64,000 bases of DNA, taken from assembly GCF_905147365.1 (NCBI RefSeq), contig NC_056416.1, forward strand, positions 7,646,001-7,710,000, in the 5' to 3' direction. The notes below the pieces were generated by a model, which saw nothing but the letters and a program-made list of their open reading frames with translations, did no database searches and was not told the DNA's origin. The DNA comes from Aricia agestis (lineage: Eukaryota > Arthropoda > Insecta > Lepidoptera > Lycaenidae). Both the position numbers and the translations under genes were made by a program. Within the stretch, counting starts at the first letter, position 1. Every line of letters begins with the position of its first letter. Below, piece by piece: positions 43,518 to 56,300 of the stretch.

Positions 43518-44893
43518 ATCTACACTATCTACACTACTATTATAAAGAGGAAAGATTTGATTTTTTGTTTGTTTGTTTGTTTGTTTGTTTGAGTCGAATA
43601 GGCTCCGAAACTACTGGACCGATTTGAAAAATTCTTTTACCATTGGAATCCTGCATTATTTCTGCTGAACATAGGCTAATTTTTATTTTGGAAAAATATA
43701 AGGTTCCGTAAGATATTTGGGATTTTCGGACGCAAGGTTTAAAAAATCAACCAGAAAAGTTACTTATTTTGCGTACGCTGCCTAAACTATAAAAGATAGA
43801 GGCATAAAATGTTCTAAGTAATTATAGATCTTTTAAATATCTACAAAAAAGTCCGCGACACACTATACCTATCTATGTTGAGTGAGGCACAATAACCATT
43901 TTTTTATTAAAAAATCTAGAATTTTTTTTGGACTATATTTAAATGCGTTTATTTAAATCATGCTATTGACCCTTATCAAAATAAATTATTTCATCACTAA
44001 GTACAGTTAATGTAGATAATATTTGGTCTTTGAATGATTAAAATTGGACGTTTGGTTTTAATGTTATGGCGAAATTAAAATATTACGATTTCTGCTGCAC
44101 GTTGCGAATTGGGCGTCAAGGCGCGATGCGCGGGTGTGCGTGCGGTACCTAGGGGAGAGATTTAATTATCAGTGCCACAGACTCGCCCGGAGAGTCCACG
44201 TAAATATTACCTCGATCGTGGGAATCGCAGACACAATAGATTTTCAATAGTTATGCGACAGCCGGGTGCTGCTTTATTGATTTGATATAGACTATCGTGC
44301 TTCATTATTATAATCCTAATTTCAAAAAAGCTTTAAAAGTTATGACTACGAAAGTAGTATTTTTAGAACTTTTTAAAATAAGTTTTGAATGACTATTATT
44401 TTTGATTGCTATTATAATTCATTAATTTCTTTAACTATAAATCTCCAATAGCGGCAGCCGGCTGCCAGCATAACAATTGAAGATCTATTGTGTCTGCGAT
44501 ACCCACGATGCCGATGCACGATGGAAGTATTAATGCATATTTTTTAATCCACACTATTTCTGCTGAATATAGGCTATATTTAATGAGAGAAAAAAGGGAA
44601 CCGTATTAAGTGTTAATAATTATTGTGTGAAAAATCTACCAAAATATTCCTTCTTGCTTATGCTTTATAAATTATAGACTATACTTACTTATCGCAAAGT
44701 GATGTACTATAGTCTTATAGAGGACATTAATATCAACGTAAAAGTCCGCGATATCGTATGTCTGACTACTACAATTATTATTATCTTACAATAACTACTT
44801 TTTAATCTAAAAATATGCAATAGTAACGTTGCGCTGGTACAAACCATGCCAAACTACTTATCAGCAGGTATTAGTACTTACCAGATTTAATAA
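43518..44893. other. Helitron-type sequence plus a foldback
   Basis: Starts with the head TACACTACTATTATAAAGAG and (GTTT)n, then holds AT-rich sequence. Inverted arms at about 44213-44265 and 44457-44510 (CAGACACAATAGAT ... ATCTATTGTGTCTG; CCGGCTG) define a foldback with a 190-bp loop. No ORFs of note. Confidence 0.5.
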
Positions 44894-44924
44894 TCTATAC
44901 TAATATTATAAATGCGAAAGTATC

Positions 44925-44967
<43 letters not shown>

Positions 44968-45545
44968 CGCTTTCACGCCAAAACTACCGAACCGATTGTA
45001 ATGAAATTTTGTATACAGATAGTCTGAAGCCTGAGAAAGGACATAGGCTACTTTTTTACTGGAAAAAAAGGTTGTAAGGGGGTGAAAATACGAAAATTTG
45101 TTCAAATTAAGTTAGTTCCAAAAATTCATACTAGATGGCGTCGTGCGTCTTTTACATCGCGCTAACGCTTGACTAACATCTTTCTATAAGAGGTGGTATC
45201 ATCATACCTTCGAGTCCCGATTTTTTTCGATTGTTATTTCTTTTCTACGTTATTTAATAAGTCAGTACTTAATATTATAATATACATTATACAGTGACGT
45301 AACCTTAAACCTATCAATGATAAATAGTTTATGGGTAAAGTTAAGGGGGCTAAATAAGCTTTAAAATTTGGCATAATATATAAAGTTTAATTTAAAAAAA
45401 ATGAAATATTATGTGCACACTGCACAGCTGTTTTGATTTAAGGGGTACCAGGGTTTTTTTTTATAAAAGCTTTTGACACAAATTTTGTTGACATCGCGCG
45501 CTATAAACTGAAGTCCACGCGGACGAAGTCGCGGGCAACAGCTAG
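44894..45545 (+). mobile_element. Non-autonomous Helitron
   Basis: A|TCTATACTAATATTATAAAT, a long (GTCT)n, and end GTCGCGGGCAACAGCTAG|T. Confidence 0.88.
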
Positions 45546-45813
45546 TATTATATACAGTGACGTAACCTTAAACCTATCAATGATAAATAGTTTATGGGTA
45601 AAGTTGTGTAATTGGGGGGCTAAATAAGCTTTAAAATTTGGCATAATATATAAAGTTTAATTTTAAAAAATGAAATATTATATGCACATTGCACAGCTGT
45701 TTTGATTTAAGGGGTACCAGGGTTTTTTTTATAAAAGCTTTTGACACCAATTTTGTTGACATCGCGCGCTATAAACTGAAGTCCACGCGGACGAAGTCGC
45801 GTGCAACAGCTAG
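45546..45813 (+). repeat. Tandem duplicate of the Helitron 3' part
   Basis: Repeats the sequence of about 45287-45545, from ATACAGTGACGTAACCTTAA to CAACAGCTAG, directly behind the first copy. Differences are scattered, so the duplication is not brand new. Confidence 0.85.
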
Positions 45814-45959
45814 TTTTTTATAATTCCTATTGTAAATAGCTCTAAGTCATAATATTGTTATATAACACAGTCTAATTAACTAGACGTGATGACGTCATTA
45901 CGATGCTTGCATGTACATTCCAGTACTGTATATGTTTTAAATTGTAATTTTCCATCTTT

Positions 45960-46060
45960 TTAGTAAAAGATGGCCCCGTGCGAGTTTCTTACGCCGGTTC
46001 TTCTCGCCGGGCTAGTTCCCGAACCGGTGGTAGGCACCGTAGTATCGACGTTCGGTTAAG
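45960..46060 (+). repeat. LINE 3'-end-like repeat
   Basis: CGAGTTTCTTACGCCGGTTC and CCCGAACCGGTGGTAGGC, the same ending phrase seen reversed at 22740-22770. No coding sequence. Confidence 0.5.
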
Positions 46061-46699
46061 TTTTTGTAAAAAAATTACTCTGAATAAAAATATTTTTGAT
46101 TTTGATATATCGCGAAAAAATAGGCTCTTGAAATGTTCCCAAAATACTCAGTTGTATACATACTTTAATAATAATAATAATTGATGGTAAAATTAAAATA
46201 AACTGTAAACACTTCGTGCGCGAGTACAACTAGTATTTGTCCGATTTTTTGGTAACTTTTGCCCGATATCAATAATGGCAACTTAAATAATAATTAATAA
46301 ACTTAAAATAAATTAAATAGTTTTATTAAAATTAAGGAGGCTCCTATATAAAAAAACCATATTTGCCTATTTTGTCTCTATGTACTATAATAAATAGAGA
46401 TAAAATAGGCAAAAATGTTTTTTTTTATTTAATATAAAAAAAAAACATTTTTGATATCAATATAAACACACCGGCAAAATTAGAGGAACATAACAAAATT
46501 TTCAATTTTTTTTAAATTGTTCACTGATTTTTATATATTTATTTATTTATTTACTAATTGATTATTAAAAAGAAATTTTATATAAATTTAGGGCATAAAA
46601 ACGTTAAAAATAGAAAAAAATCAGCAAAAATAAAAAAATTAAGAAAATCTTTGAAATTTCAGTAGTAAGTTTTTAAGATAAATTCTCCATTTTTATTAA

Positions 46700-47540
46700 A
46701 GAAATGCCATGTTAAAAGCGTGTAATGCCTTCTATGGATCTCAAGAGGGCCTGGATATGCCATTCCATGCTTGCATTTTAATTGTCAATCATTTCCTGTG
46801 GGATATTCTCCTACTCCTCCACTAGCGTTAACTCGAGCTCCTGTACACATTTTGGAGCTGGAGTTTTAACTCGTACCGTTCACCCATTGATGTGCCACAC
46901 GTTTTCAATCGGATCCATATCCGTAGACCACGCTGGCCTCTCCACCTGGGCTACGCCAGCATCGTTTAGGTAATAATGCCCGATTTTCTTACTCTATGGA
47001 CGCACATAAAATTGAAATTACTACCTAAAACTGTGTAAAAGGCACACCATGCAGTTCCAGGATGTCGGTGCTATAGCCCTGTACTGTCAAAGTACCATCA
47101 TCTATAATCATCAGCTCCATGCGGGCTCCAAATCATATGCAACTCCAAACCATTACGAAGCCTGCATCATAGGCCACTGTTTCCGGTAAGTTTGATGGCC
47201 TGTAGCTTTTCTTATGATTTATCCACATTCTTTATCGCCTGTCAATACAATGTACACAGAATTTGCTCCCATCACTGTACAGCACAAGATTTCACTCGCT
47301 TGTCTAATTTTGATGTTCACGCGCAAATCTTAGCCTGGCTCTTCGGTGTCCTGTCTCAAGTTTTGGTGCCCTTGCTGGCACTTTTGAGTTTAATTTAACT
47401 TCTTTGAATCTTCTTCTTACTGTACAATCACTTACACGTTCATCTTGGACCTGTTCCGACAGGTTTCGTGTCTGCATAGCAGTTTGAGGTCGATTTCTTA
47501 AGTTTTGTTTCCTTACAAAATGGTCATCCTGAACCATTGT
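46700..47540 (-). pseudogene. Tc1-like transposase, C-terminal part
   Basis: From the right: VQDDHFVRKQNLRNRPQTAM, VQDERVSDCTVRRRF and HRRARLRFAREHQN, and further down a degenerate DPIENVWH with PAPKCVQELE and NIPQEMIDN, the usual end of Tc1-type DDE transposases. Stops and frameshifts throughout the second half. Confidence 0.88.
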
Positions 47541-47541
47541 C

Positions 47542-50395
47542 TTTTTTTTTTTTTTTTTTTTTTTATTAAATAAGGGGGCAAACGAGCAAACGGGTCACCT
47601 GATGGTAAGCAACTACCGTCGCCCATGGACACTCGCAACATCAGAAGAGCTGCAGGTGCGTTGCCGGCCTTTTAAGAGGGTATACGCTCTTTTCTTGAAG
47701 GTTTGCAGGTCGTATCGGTCCGGAAATACTGCTGGTGACAGCCCATTCCAGAGTTTTACAGTGCGCGGCAGAAAGTTACGCGAAAAACGCACTGTGGAAG
47801 ACTGCCACTCATCAAGGTGATGAGGATGGTATGTTTTTCGCGTGGGACGATAGCGAAAAGTTACAGGTGGTATGATTCCGAACAATTCCTCAGAGCACTC
47901 CCCGTGATACAACCGATAGAGGATGCAGAGTGAAGCAACATCTCGGCGTAATTCCAGGGGGTCCAAGCTGTTTGAAACACTATGGCAGTCAACAATTCGA
48001 GCAGCCCTTCGTTGGATACGATCCAGAGGGAGCAGTTGGTATTTTGGCGCCCCTGCCCAGAGATGAGAACAATATTCCATATGAGGCCGAACCTGCGCCT
48101 TGTAGAGTTGTAGGCGTTGGTCCGGACTGAAGTACTGTCTCGCTCTGTTAAGAACGCCAAGCTTCTTCGAGGCTAATTTGGCCTTACCCTCAAGATGATA
48201 TCGAAACTGGACTTCGCTCGATATGTTGACGCCAAGTATCTCAATGCTAGGGGAGATGGTTAAAGATGTGCCGTCGAAACGAGGATAAACGACCATTGGT
48301 GACTTTTTAGTGGTGAACGCGCAGACTTGTTGTTGTCTTGGCGGGGTTGAATTGGACTAAGTTACGTCTACCCCATTCAGAGACCTTCTCCAATGAATTC
48401 TCCACCTTAGACACAAGTTCGTTTCGACTCTCAGTGACATTTTGCCGAGAAATATTAGGGGAGCCGGTATATACAGCATCACCTGTACTATCATCCGCAT
48501 AGCAATGAATGCCTTTGGTTTGTAACATGTCATTGATATGCAGTATGAATAGAGTAGGCGATAGCACACAGCCCTGAGGGACACCAGCATTAACAGACTG
48601 AGTTTCCGAGCATTCGCCGTCAACTACGACCTTTATGCTTCTGTCTGCTAAGAAACTAGTGACCCACTTACATAATTTCTCGGGCAGCCCGTATGATGGA
48701 AGCTTTGATAGCAGCGCTTTATGCCAAACCCGATCGAAGGCCTTCGCAATGTCCAAACTAACAGCCAATGCCTCTCCCTTCGACTCAATTGCCTGAGCCC
48801 AACGATGAGTCAGGTATGCCAAGAGATCACCAGCCGAGCGACCCTTACGGAACCCGTATTGTTTGTCGCTTAGCAATCCCTGGCCGTCCAAGTATCGAAG
48901 AAGCTGGCTATTGATAATGGATTCCATTATCTTCGAGAAGAGAGAGGTTATAGCGATTGGTCTGTAGTTGGAAGGATTTGAGCGATCACCTTTTTTGGGG
49001 ATCGGGTGCACCAAGGCTGTCTTCCAGGAAGCCGGGACGATGCCAGTGGAATAGGAGAGCCGAAAAAGTCGCGTCAAGACCGGAGCCAACTCTGGAGCAC
49101 ACTTTTTCAACACAATAGGCGGGATTCCGTCAGGCCCACTCGACTTTTGGATATCAAGGGAACAGAGGGCTTTTCGCACTGAGCGCTGATGAAACCGTAT
49201 ATCCGACATGATGCTCGTGCATCGCGGTATGGTCGGCGGTTTCTGCCCCCCGTCACCCAGGGTCGAGTTTGACGCAAAGAGCTTGCCCAGAAGATCGGCT
49301 TTGTCTTTTGCGTCCTGGGCCAACGATCCATTTCCTACGTGTAGGGATGGTAGGGTTGGCTTGCAGAAATTTCCTTCAATAGCTTTGGCCAGAGACCAGA
49401 ATGCACGGGTTCCCGAGGGGAGGCGCTCAAGTCTCTTGCCAATTCTATTGACGTGCTGTTGCTTTGCCCGAGTAATCTCTTTCTTGAGGGACCTAGAGGC
49501 AAGGTTGTACTCCTTTTTATATGTGCTGGTATTTAAATCCCGAGCAGACACTGCGTTGGCCCAGGATTGGTAAGCCTCCTGCTTCCGGCGAGAAGCTTTT
49601 TTGGGGGATGAACCAAACCAGGGACGAAATCTGCCGCCAGTTGGCACTACAGAGGTTGGAATGAAAAGTTCCATCCACTGCATCACCACATCGGCAACAG
49701 AGTTGGCAGTGTTGTCGAGATCATCCGGCGAGAAGCACACGTGCCCCCAAGGATAGGATGCAAAAAACGACCGCATCCCATCCCAGTCTGCTGACTTATA
49801 GTGCCACACACGACGGTATTTAACAGCGCGCTGTCTTAACACCGTCGTAAGTGGCACAGAACTCCAAACAAGGCAATGATCCGATGAACCAAGTGGTGCG
49901 GTTACGGATATTTGGTAGCCGTCAGGATTTGAAGTCAGTAGGAGGTCCAACAAGGAAGGATTCTGACCATCCACATCTGGGATTCGCGTAGGCGTAGTAA
50001 CCAGTTGTGTCAAGTCGTTCGCAAGGGCAAAGTTGCAGACAGATCTCCCCGCGTGATCAGTTTTACTGGAATTGAGCCAGTCGGCGTGGTGGGCATTAAA
50101 GTCGCCAAGTATTATGATCTCTGCGGATGGGATCTGCCGCTGCACAAAATCTGAAGCAGCTTGTAGGTGCTCCAAGAGTCGGTCCGTCTCGGGGTCACCA
50201 CTATGGGACCTATATAGGCACGCATAGACGCGAGGGTGGTCGTCGCAATCTATGCGGAGCCATAAGTTTGATAGGTCCATGACCTCAAGATTGCTGAGGC
50301 GGCGAGAGCTGATATCATCTCTGATATACACACACACTCCAGCTTTGGGTAGAAAGGAGTGCTCGAGATAATACCCTGGGTGGGAAAGGTAGATG
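47542..50395 (-). mobile_element. CR1/jockey-type LINE, nearly complete ORF2
   Basis: On the - strand: endonuclease (from about YLSHPGYYLEHSF through CVYIRDD, ILGDFNAHHADWL, SSDHCLV), then reverse transcriptase (SSGPDGIPPIVLKKCAP, NYRPIAITSLFSKIME, KQYGFRKGRS, SLDIAKAFDRVWH, GVPQGCVLSPTLF, CYADD), then a C-terminal part (LGVNISSEVQFRYHL, LYKAQVRPHMEYCSHLWAGA) and a T-run/A-tail at 47542-47564. The main frame is 50337-48307. A 4-bp insertion near 48337 (ACAACAACAAGT where ACACAAGT is expected) shifts it into the frame 48296-47613. The 5' end is truncated about 50 codons into the endonuclease. A GACA on both sides may be the TSD. The insertion splits the Tc1-like transposase. Confidence 0.9.
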
Positions 50396-50401
50396 TCACC
50401 C

Positions 50402-50570
50402 GATATCTGCCTTATTCTCGTCTCCGAACGTAAGATCCAGTCTCTCTGAAGCGTTGAAAGTTACGATGAACCACGGAAGCCGACACACGTAAGGCCTGAC
50501 TGACCGAACGGTAGGTGTGACCTTTCTCCATAGACATAATATATACTGTCGTAAAGACCACCTGACAACT
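50402..50570 (-). pseudogene. Tc1-like transposase, N-terminal HTH
   Basis: A - strand frame reads MSMEKGHTYRSVSQALRVSA and SVVHRNFQRFRETGSY, then RRRE-stop-GRYR: the paired-type helix-turn-helix and GRPR-like hook of Tc1 transposases. It carries one stop and ends at the LINE junction. Confidence 0.85.
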
Positions 50571-51054
50571 CGAAAATGCGTGACCATTTTTGATCTGTCA
50601 ATGTGTGCGTGTGCTAGTGATGTATATTTTACTATCGATAGTATAGTATTTTGCTATCGATAGTTTAGTCCGTTCGAGTTATTTTACCTGAGTTTCTATA
50701 AGAAATAAATAATATGCAACTTTGATAGATTTGTATTTCAAATTAGGTATCATAAATTTTAATTGGCAAAAAAAGGTGATGATTGAAAAGTAGATACACA
50801 TTTTCTTTTGGAATGATTTTTCAATCGTCGGATATGTTATGACATGAGGTTCTTATAGGGATAAATAATTTACACTCACATTATAAAGTTACTTATTTAT
50901 TACTCAGGTAAAATCTATCTGGTAAATCAGTCCTTACATTGAAAGTAAACGTTGAAAGTAAACAACACACATAGTATATTATATTTTATTCTTAAATTAA
51001 TACATATTATAAAATATCATAATATTTTATTACAATTATTTTGAAGCGACTTCC

Positions 51055-51290
51055 AAACAGGAGGAGTCTAGACGTTCGCCTGTGGATATATTTTTATGTA
51101 TGTTCAACGATTATTCCGCCGTTTATGAACCGATTTTCAAATTTTTTCTTTTGCTGTACATTGTATTGTTCCGAGTAGGTATCATGTTAACAAAAGTGGT
51201 GGTCTGGTGATGGAAACAATGAGAAATCGAAGTGACTCCTTGATATTCAAATGGGAACGTATGGTCCCAGAAAATGTTCAAGAACGTTCA
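51055..51290 (+). repeat. Dispersed repeat (GAACCGATTTTCAAA type)
   Basis: GCGACTTCCAAACAGGAGGA, CGATTATTCCGCCGTTTATG and GAACCGATTTTCAAATTTTT. Related phrases occur reversed at about 15110-15200 (GAAAATCGGTTCACAAACGG). No ORF. Confidence 0.5.
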
Positions 51291-51752
51291 CGAAATGAAG
51301 ATTGAGTACAGAATAAGGATTATTTAATACTTTTTAGTTCATATAAGTATAATCTTAAATGAACTAAAAAGCATTAATTGCTTATAATTGCTTATTTTTA
51401 ATAATTGCTTCAGTAACAAGTGCAACAGTATGTCAAACTTACTGGCACAAATAAAGTTGGGATAGCTTCTTTAAACAAAATAGTATTTATTTTAATTTTT
51501 CTTTAAAAATTTTCAATGAAATGTTTGCTACATATTGTTGAATTTTTTTTGGGATTCCAACCAACACGCCCAATTAATTTCAGCCATTTTCCTCTTATTA
51601 GAGGATCTTTAGGGAATCTGTAAAACAAATGATTATGATATATAAATATAAACCTTCCTCTAGTTTTAGAGTCACTCTATATTATAGTAGTTATATTATA
51701 TTAGCTATATTATAATATACTATTAGTTAAAATAAGATAATATGTCCTTTTA

Positions 51753-51937
51753 GTCCGGCCGCACATTATCCGAATTTGTGATCACTAAAATTCGGACGCC
51801 CCGCCCCGCTCATACATTTTGACACGTCAGAAATTATTTTAGTATGATGGGTTTACAACAAAATGTATGAACAGAGTGCGTTGCGCCGGGCGTCCGAATT
51901 TTTCTGATCAGAAATTTCGGATAATGTGCGGCCGGGC
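51753..51937. mobile_element. 185-bp Harbinger-like MITE
   Basis: TIRs GTCCGGCCGCACATTATCCG and CGGATAATGTGCGGCCGGGC, flanked by TTA (51750-51752, 51938-51940). The inner arms also pair (ATTCGGACGCCC / GGGCGTCCGAAT). Confidence 0.85.
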
Positions 51938-52350
51938 TTAAGGTGATAAATATAAAGGTAAATGATTTTTATTTTAGATTTATGTTATTGTAAAATATCG
52001 ATAAGCATATCGATAAATTTGATTCAAGCACTAGCGTATATGTAAGAAATTTTGATGAAAAATTTTTCTTCAAAATTTGTGTAATATAGGAACAATAGTA
52101 CCTTTAGTTACGCAAAATATGAAAGTAAAAGGGAGGATTCACAATATTTTATTTGAAATAGAGAACTAAAGACCATAATGTAGCAAAAATAAACACATCG
52201 TAGCAATTAGGACATGAAGATTAATTACGGGTGAAATGTATATTTTTCAGGATTATTCTTATGATTTACACTGCAATCACTCACAGCACAAGTTATTATT
52301 GTTATATATAATAGTATTTGTTGAAAATAACATACGATATATTGCAAATA

Positions 52351-52500
52351 CCGAAAGGGCATAAAAACGATTGACGACTTTTGACGACCTGTCAAATAAA
52401 AGTTGTTACAATTTTCATTAGACTGCCTCTCTCTTTTCATCATGTTATAATTCCATAAAGGATTTTCTTCTCTCTCGCACTCTTTGTTGGTCTTTAGGTA
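52351..52500 (+). repeat. 150-bp dispersed repeat, copy 2
   Basis: See 41731-41880. This copy lies inside the Tc1-like element. Confidence 0.85.
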
Positions 52501-53399
52501 TATATTATGTCTATGCCTTTCTCTATCGTGGTTACAACTCTAGTTGTCGCAGATGCTGGGAAATCACTAGTTTTGTATCTAAGCAATGTGTTCTTCCAAA
52601 AACCAAACAATCAAATGAGCTGAGCACACCTTGCACCCCGCTAAAACGCCATTCTTATCAGGAACACTTACAACGTCAATAATCGAAAAACACTTATTAG
52701 GGCATAATTGCTATAAAAACCTGTCAACTTGCCAGTTTTGTTCAATATTTTATTTCTTGAATGAGTTTAGAAGCTATAAAAAAGGCTTTCAGACAGCCCG
52801 ACCCACTTGAGTTCAAGTTTTGGCCCTTTTTACCTATGTTCCGCTAATTTTGCCAGTGTGTGTATTATATAATATAACAGGACGCTCAATTATAACATCT
52901 TAGTTTATCGATATCCTCGACAAATATCAACCGAGTGTCCTATCGGCTATCACTATAGACCGCCATGTTTAGTTCTTGGCAATATGGCGCCGGCCACACT
53001 TTTTTGTAGTTATGTCGCTTCCATCTGGTTCCTTATTCATTGAGCAGGCAACAGCGCACATTGACTGACATTGACACACTCTTGTCGAACTGTACCAACC
53101 ACAGATATATATATGTAGCAAGTACCAACTTTTGCCTGAGTTTATTCAGTCTTTGACGTTCAAGACAATTTTTATCAAAGTCTTTCAGCCTTCTGTCTGT
53201 GCTTCTGTTTCTGATTTTAAGTTTTGAGTTGTTAATTTTCAGAAATTGTATCAATACAGCAGTGCATTTTATTGCTAAGCAGTATGCGGCATAACTTATC
53301 TCGACAACTTTCATTTATGACATTATGACTAATGCAAGATGATGTGTATCGCTTTAAACTAAATTTATGCATTGTCGGAAGAATAAAATCTAATTTAAC

Positions 53400-56300
53400 A
53401 TGTCTGAAGTAAAAGGTACTAAAGCTCTGGAGCTATGGTGCAAGCGCTTGGTAAAGGATTGTCCTGATGTTCATATAGATAACATGACAACTTCCTGGAG
53501 AAATGGCATAGCGTTCTGTGCGCTAGTTCATCACTTTAGGCCTGATTTGATGTAAGTTGAAACTTGAAATTTTATTATATACTTACCTAAAATATTTTAC
53601 CAAATTCTTATACATTTTGAAAAATTATGAATCCTTAAAAAATTTTAACACTTTAAATTTCAACTAAATTACAGTGATTTATCAAAATTAAATCCTGAAA
53701 ATATTTATGAAAACAATCAATTGGCTTATAATATTGCTGAGAAACATTTGGGAATACCCAGTCTTCTTGATCCAGAAGATATGGTTGAAAATGATGTTCC
53801 GGATAGACTATCAATACTGACATATTTATCCCAGTTTTACCAACGTTTGGGACACACAGGTGAGTATCAATAATTTAATCAGTTTGAAAGCCACATTGAG
53901 AACATTGTCTATTATTTAAACTTTTGTGTATTATAAAGATGAAATACTTGCCATCTCAACTGAATAACATAATAAAAGATTTAGAACATTATATAATGTA
54001 TACTTTCATTGCACTTGTCAGCTTTACAACAGGCAGGCAAGCATTCTTGTTTATCGATAAATTCTAAATATTTATACTACCTTTCAGTGAATACTAAAGT
54101 TAGTGAAACAGACTCAAAGCTTCCATCAGCGGCTTCTACTCCTACAAGCGTAAGTGAAAAGAATACACCTTAATGTGCATCTTTGGCTTTGTGTGTATTC
54201 TACGCTAAGCACTGCACTGTTTGTTAAATTTCTTTTCTAAGACTTTTTCCTAATTTTTGTCTTGTATCTCACTTTTAGACTCCCATCAAATTTGGAAAAG
54301 TGGCTCTCGATAAATGTACTGTATGTGGACTACCTGTATATTTAGCACAACGACTTATCGTCTCACAAAAGCTATATCACAGAAGATGTTTCCGTTGTTC
54401 CACTTGCTTGGGACACTTGAATCCTAAAAACTTTCATGTTATAGAAACAAATAAATTCTCTTGTGATTCCTGTAAAAACGATAGGAACATGTCTAAATAT
54501 TTAAATAATAATGATCAAATGGGAATGCTGGCTTTTACGAATGATGTGCATGAGACATCCCAAGCAGAGCCAAACACTTCCAAATTAAAGTCAAGACCAC
54601 AATCAATTTTAGGTGAGATATTGTGCATCATAGCTTTCTTCTTTTTTTGGCATGTATTAAATCTCTTTGTTTCTTTTTAAGAATGCGTCCTGTGCTGTAC
54701 TTGAGTATTATTGAAGGTTTTATTTTTACTCACAAATATCATTATAATAATTTTATGTGTGAAACATATAATTTATGCGGATTGCAAAAGTATGTTTAAC
54801 AAGTGTACTACCAACAGAAAGTTTTAATTTGAAGCCTTTTTAGTTTTTACTATTAATTTACATGAGAATTATTTTATTGAAGGCTAATGTATGCAGATCA
54901 CCTTGTGTTCTATGTAGGACATGTAATACCTTTTATGGCAAAGTAATTAATGCAACTACTTATGGACTCTGTAGTTGCAAAACACTTAAGTTGAGGACAG
55001 AGTGGTTCTGGTAACTGGTCTTACCTGTATAGGATGGTTAATGCTTTGTAGTAATAATGCATGCCACACAATCATTGATATGAACATAAAATAATATTGG
55101 TAGACATCGGATTATATGCATTTGCATATAATCACACTTTTTAGGCGTTCATGCATATTTTGGCAATTTTTGGTTGATATGCACTATCAGCCAAAACTTG
55201 CCAAAATATTTCAGTCGTATTATGCCCTCGAGGCTCCAAACTAGCTATGTATATATAAGCTAGCTATACATACCGATGTCACGAAATAGAGGTACGATAG
55301 ATCGAAATACTTCAAAGATTATGTAAAATTGAAAAACTATTTTTTTTTGTAATTGACAACATTAGAAAAAATTGCATAAAGTAGGTAATAAACTTTCATG
55401 AGCAGTAAGATTGCAATCGGAAGATGTTGGTAGAAAACTATTGTTACTGTATGAGGAATGAGAAATCCTTTGATGCAAAAAAAGATGCAATTATGAATAT
55501 TATTGGCGCATTTATTAACGGCACCATCGGAAACTCTTCAAAAAAATAATAGATTTTAATAATAAGTGATTTTTGATTGTGCATATTTTGTGCATATTTC
55601 GGCACTTTGATCGTGCATATAATCCGATGTCTAAATATTAGTATGTATTTATTTTGTATACTTAATTGATTTGCTTACAAATAAAATAATATTATTGATA
55701 TTATGTATACCCCATATATACCCCATGTAGTAAGAAATCTCTAGTAATAACTAGCACCATACATTATACAATAATGAACTAATAACTAATTTATCTAACA
55801 ATTATTTTTTAAGACTGGATTTAATTTTGTTCTTTTTTATTTCAGAGAAAATAAATATGTTTGAAAATATTGATAAAGACAATGTAAATAAAATAGATGA
55901 AAATCTTTCTAGTATTAGTTTAAAAGACAATCATAATAATATAAATAAGTCTAACATTGAGGTCAATATACTAAGTGGACCTCAAAACACGGAAAGTATT
56001 AGTGTAGCTGATAATGTAAAAGAAAAAGTAGGTTTGAATTCTGAAACTCATAATTCTTTTAACAGTGAACATGAAAAGGTTTATAAAACAAACAAAGATA
56101 AATTTATTTTTTTACAAACTCAACTATCAGATGATATTCCAGATTTGAAATTAGCAGATACTAGTATAGAAAAAAGTGTTACGCATATCAATGATATGAT
56201 ATTGGATAATCTAGACAAATCTCACCAAATATATCAAAAGATGAATGATGATGAGAATAGTGAAATAATATCAAAAGATGTAAAACTCGATAGCAATATT

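Larger units (their letters stand above)
46463..52866 (-). mobile_element. Tc1-like transposon, split by nested insertions
   Basis: Left end near 46466 (CACACCGGCAAAATTAGAGG) and right end near 52838-52866 (CCGCTAATTTTGCCAGTGTG) are inverted repeats of about 25 bp next to TA. Transposase pieces on the - strand lie at 50402-50570 and 46700-47540, separated by the LINE at 47542-50395. Between 50587 and 52500 sit further repeats (51055-51290, 51753-51937, 52351-52500), which explains the 6.4-kb span. Confidence 0.8.

Noticed and set aside
50620..50668. Promoter with TATCGATA (DRE-like) motifs
   Set aside because: Two such palindromes occur, but inside the Tc1-like element and 2.7 kb from the MICAL-like start, with no exon beside them.
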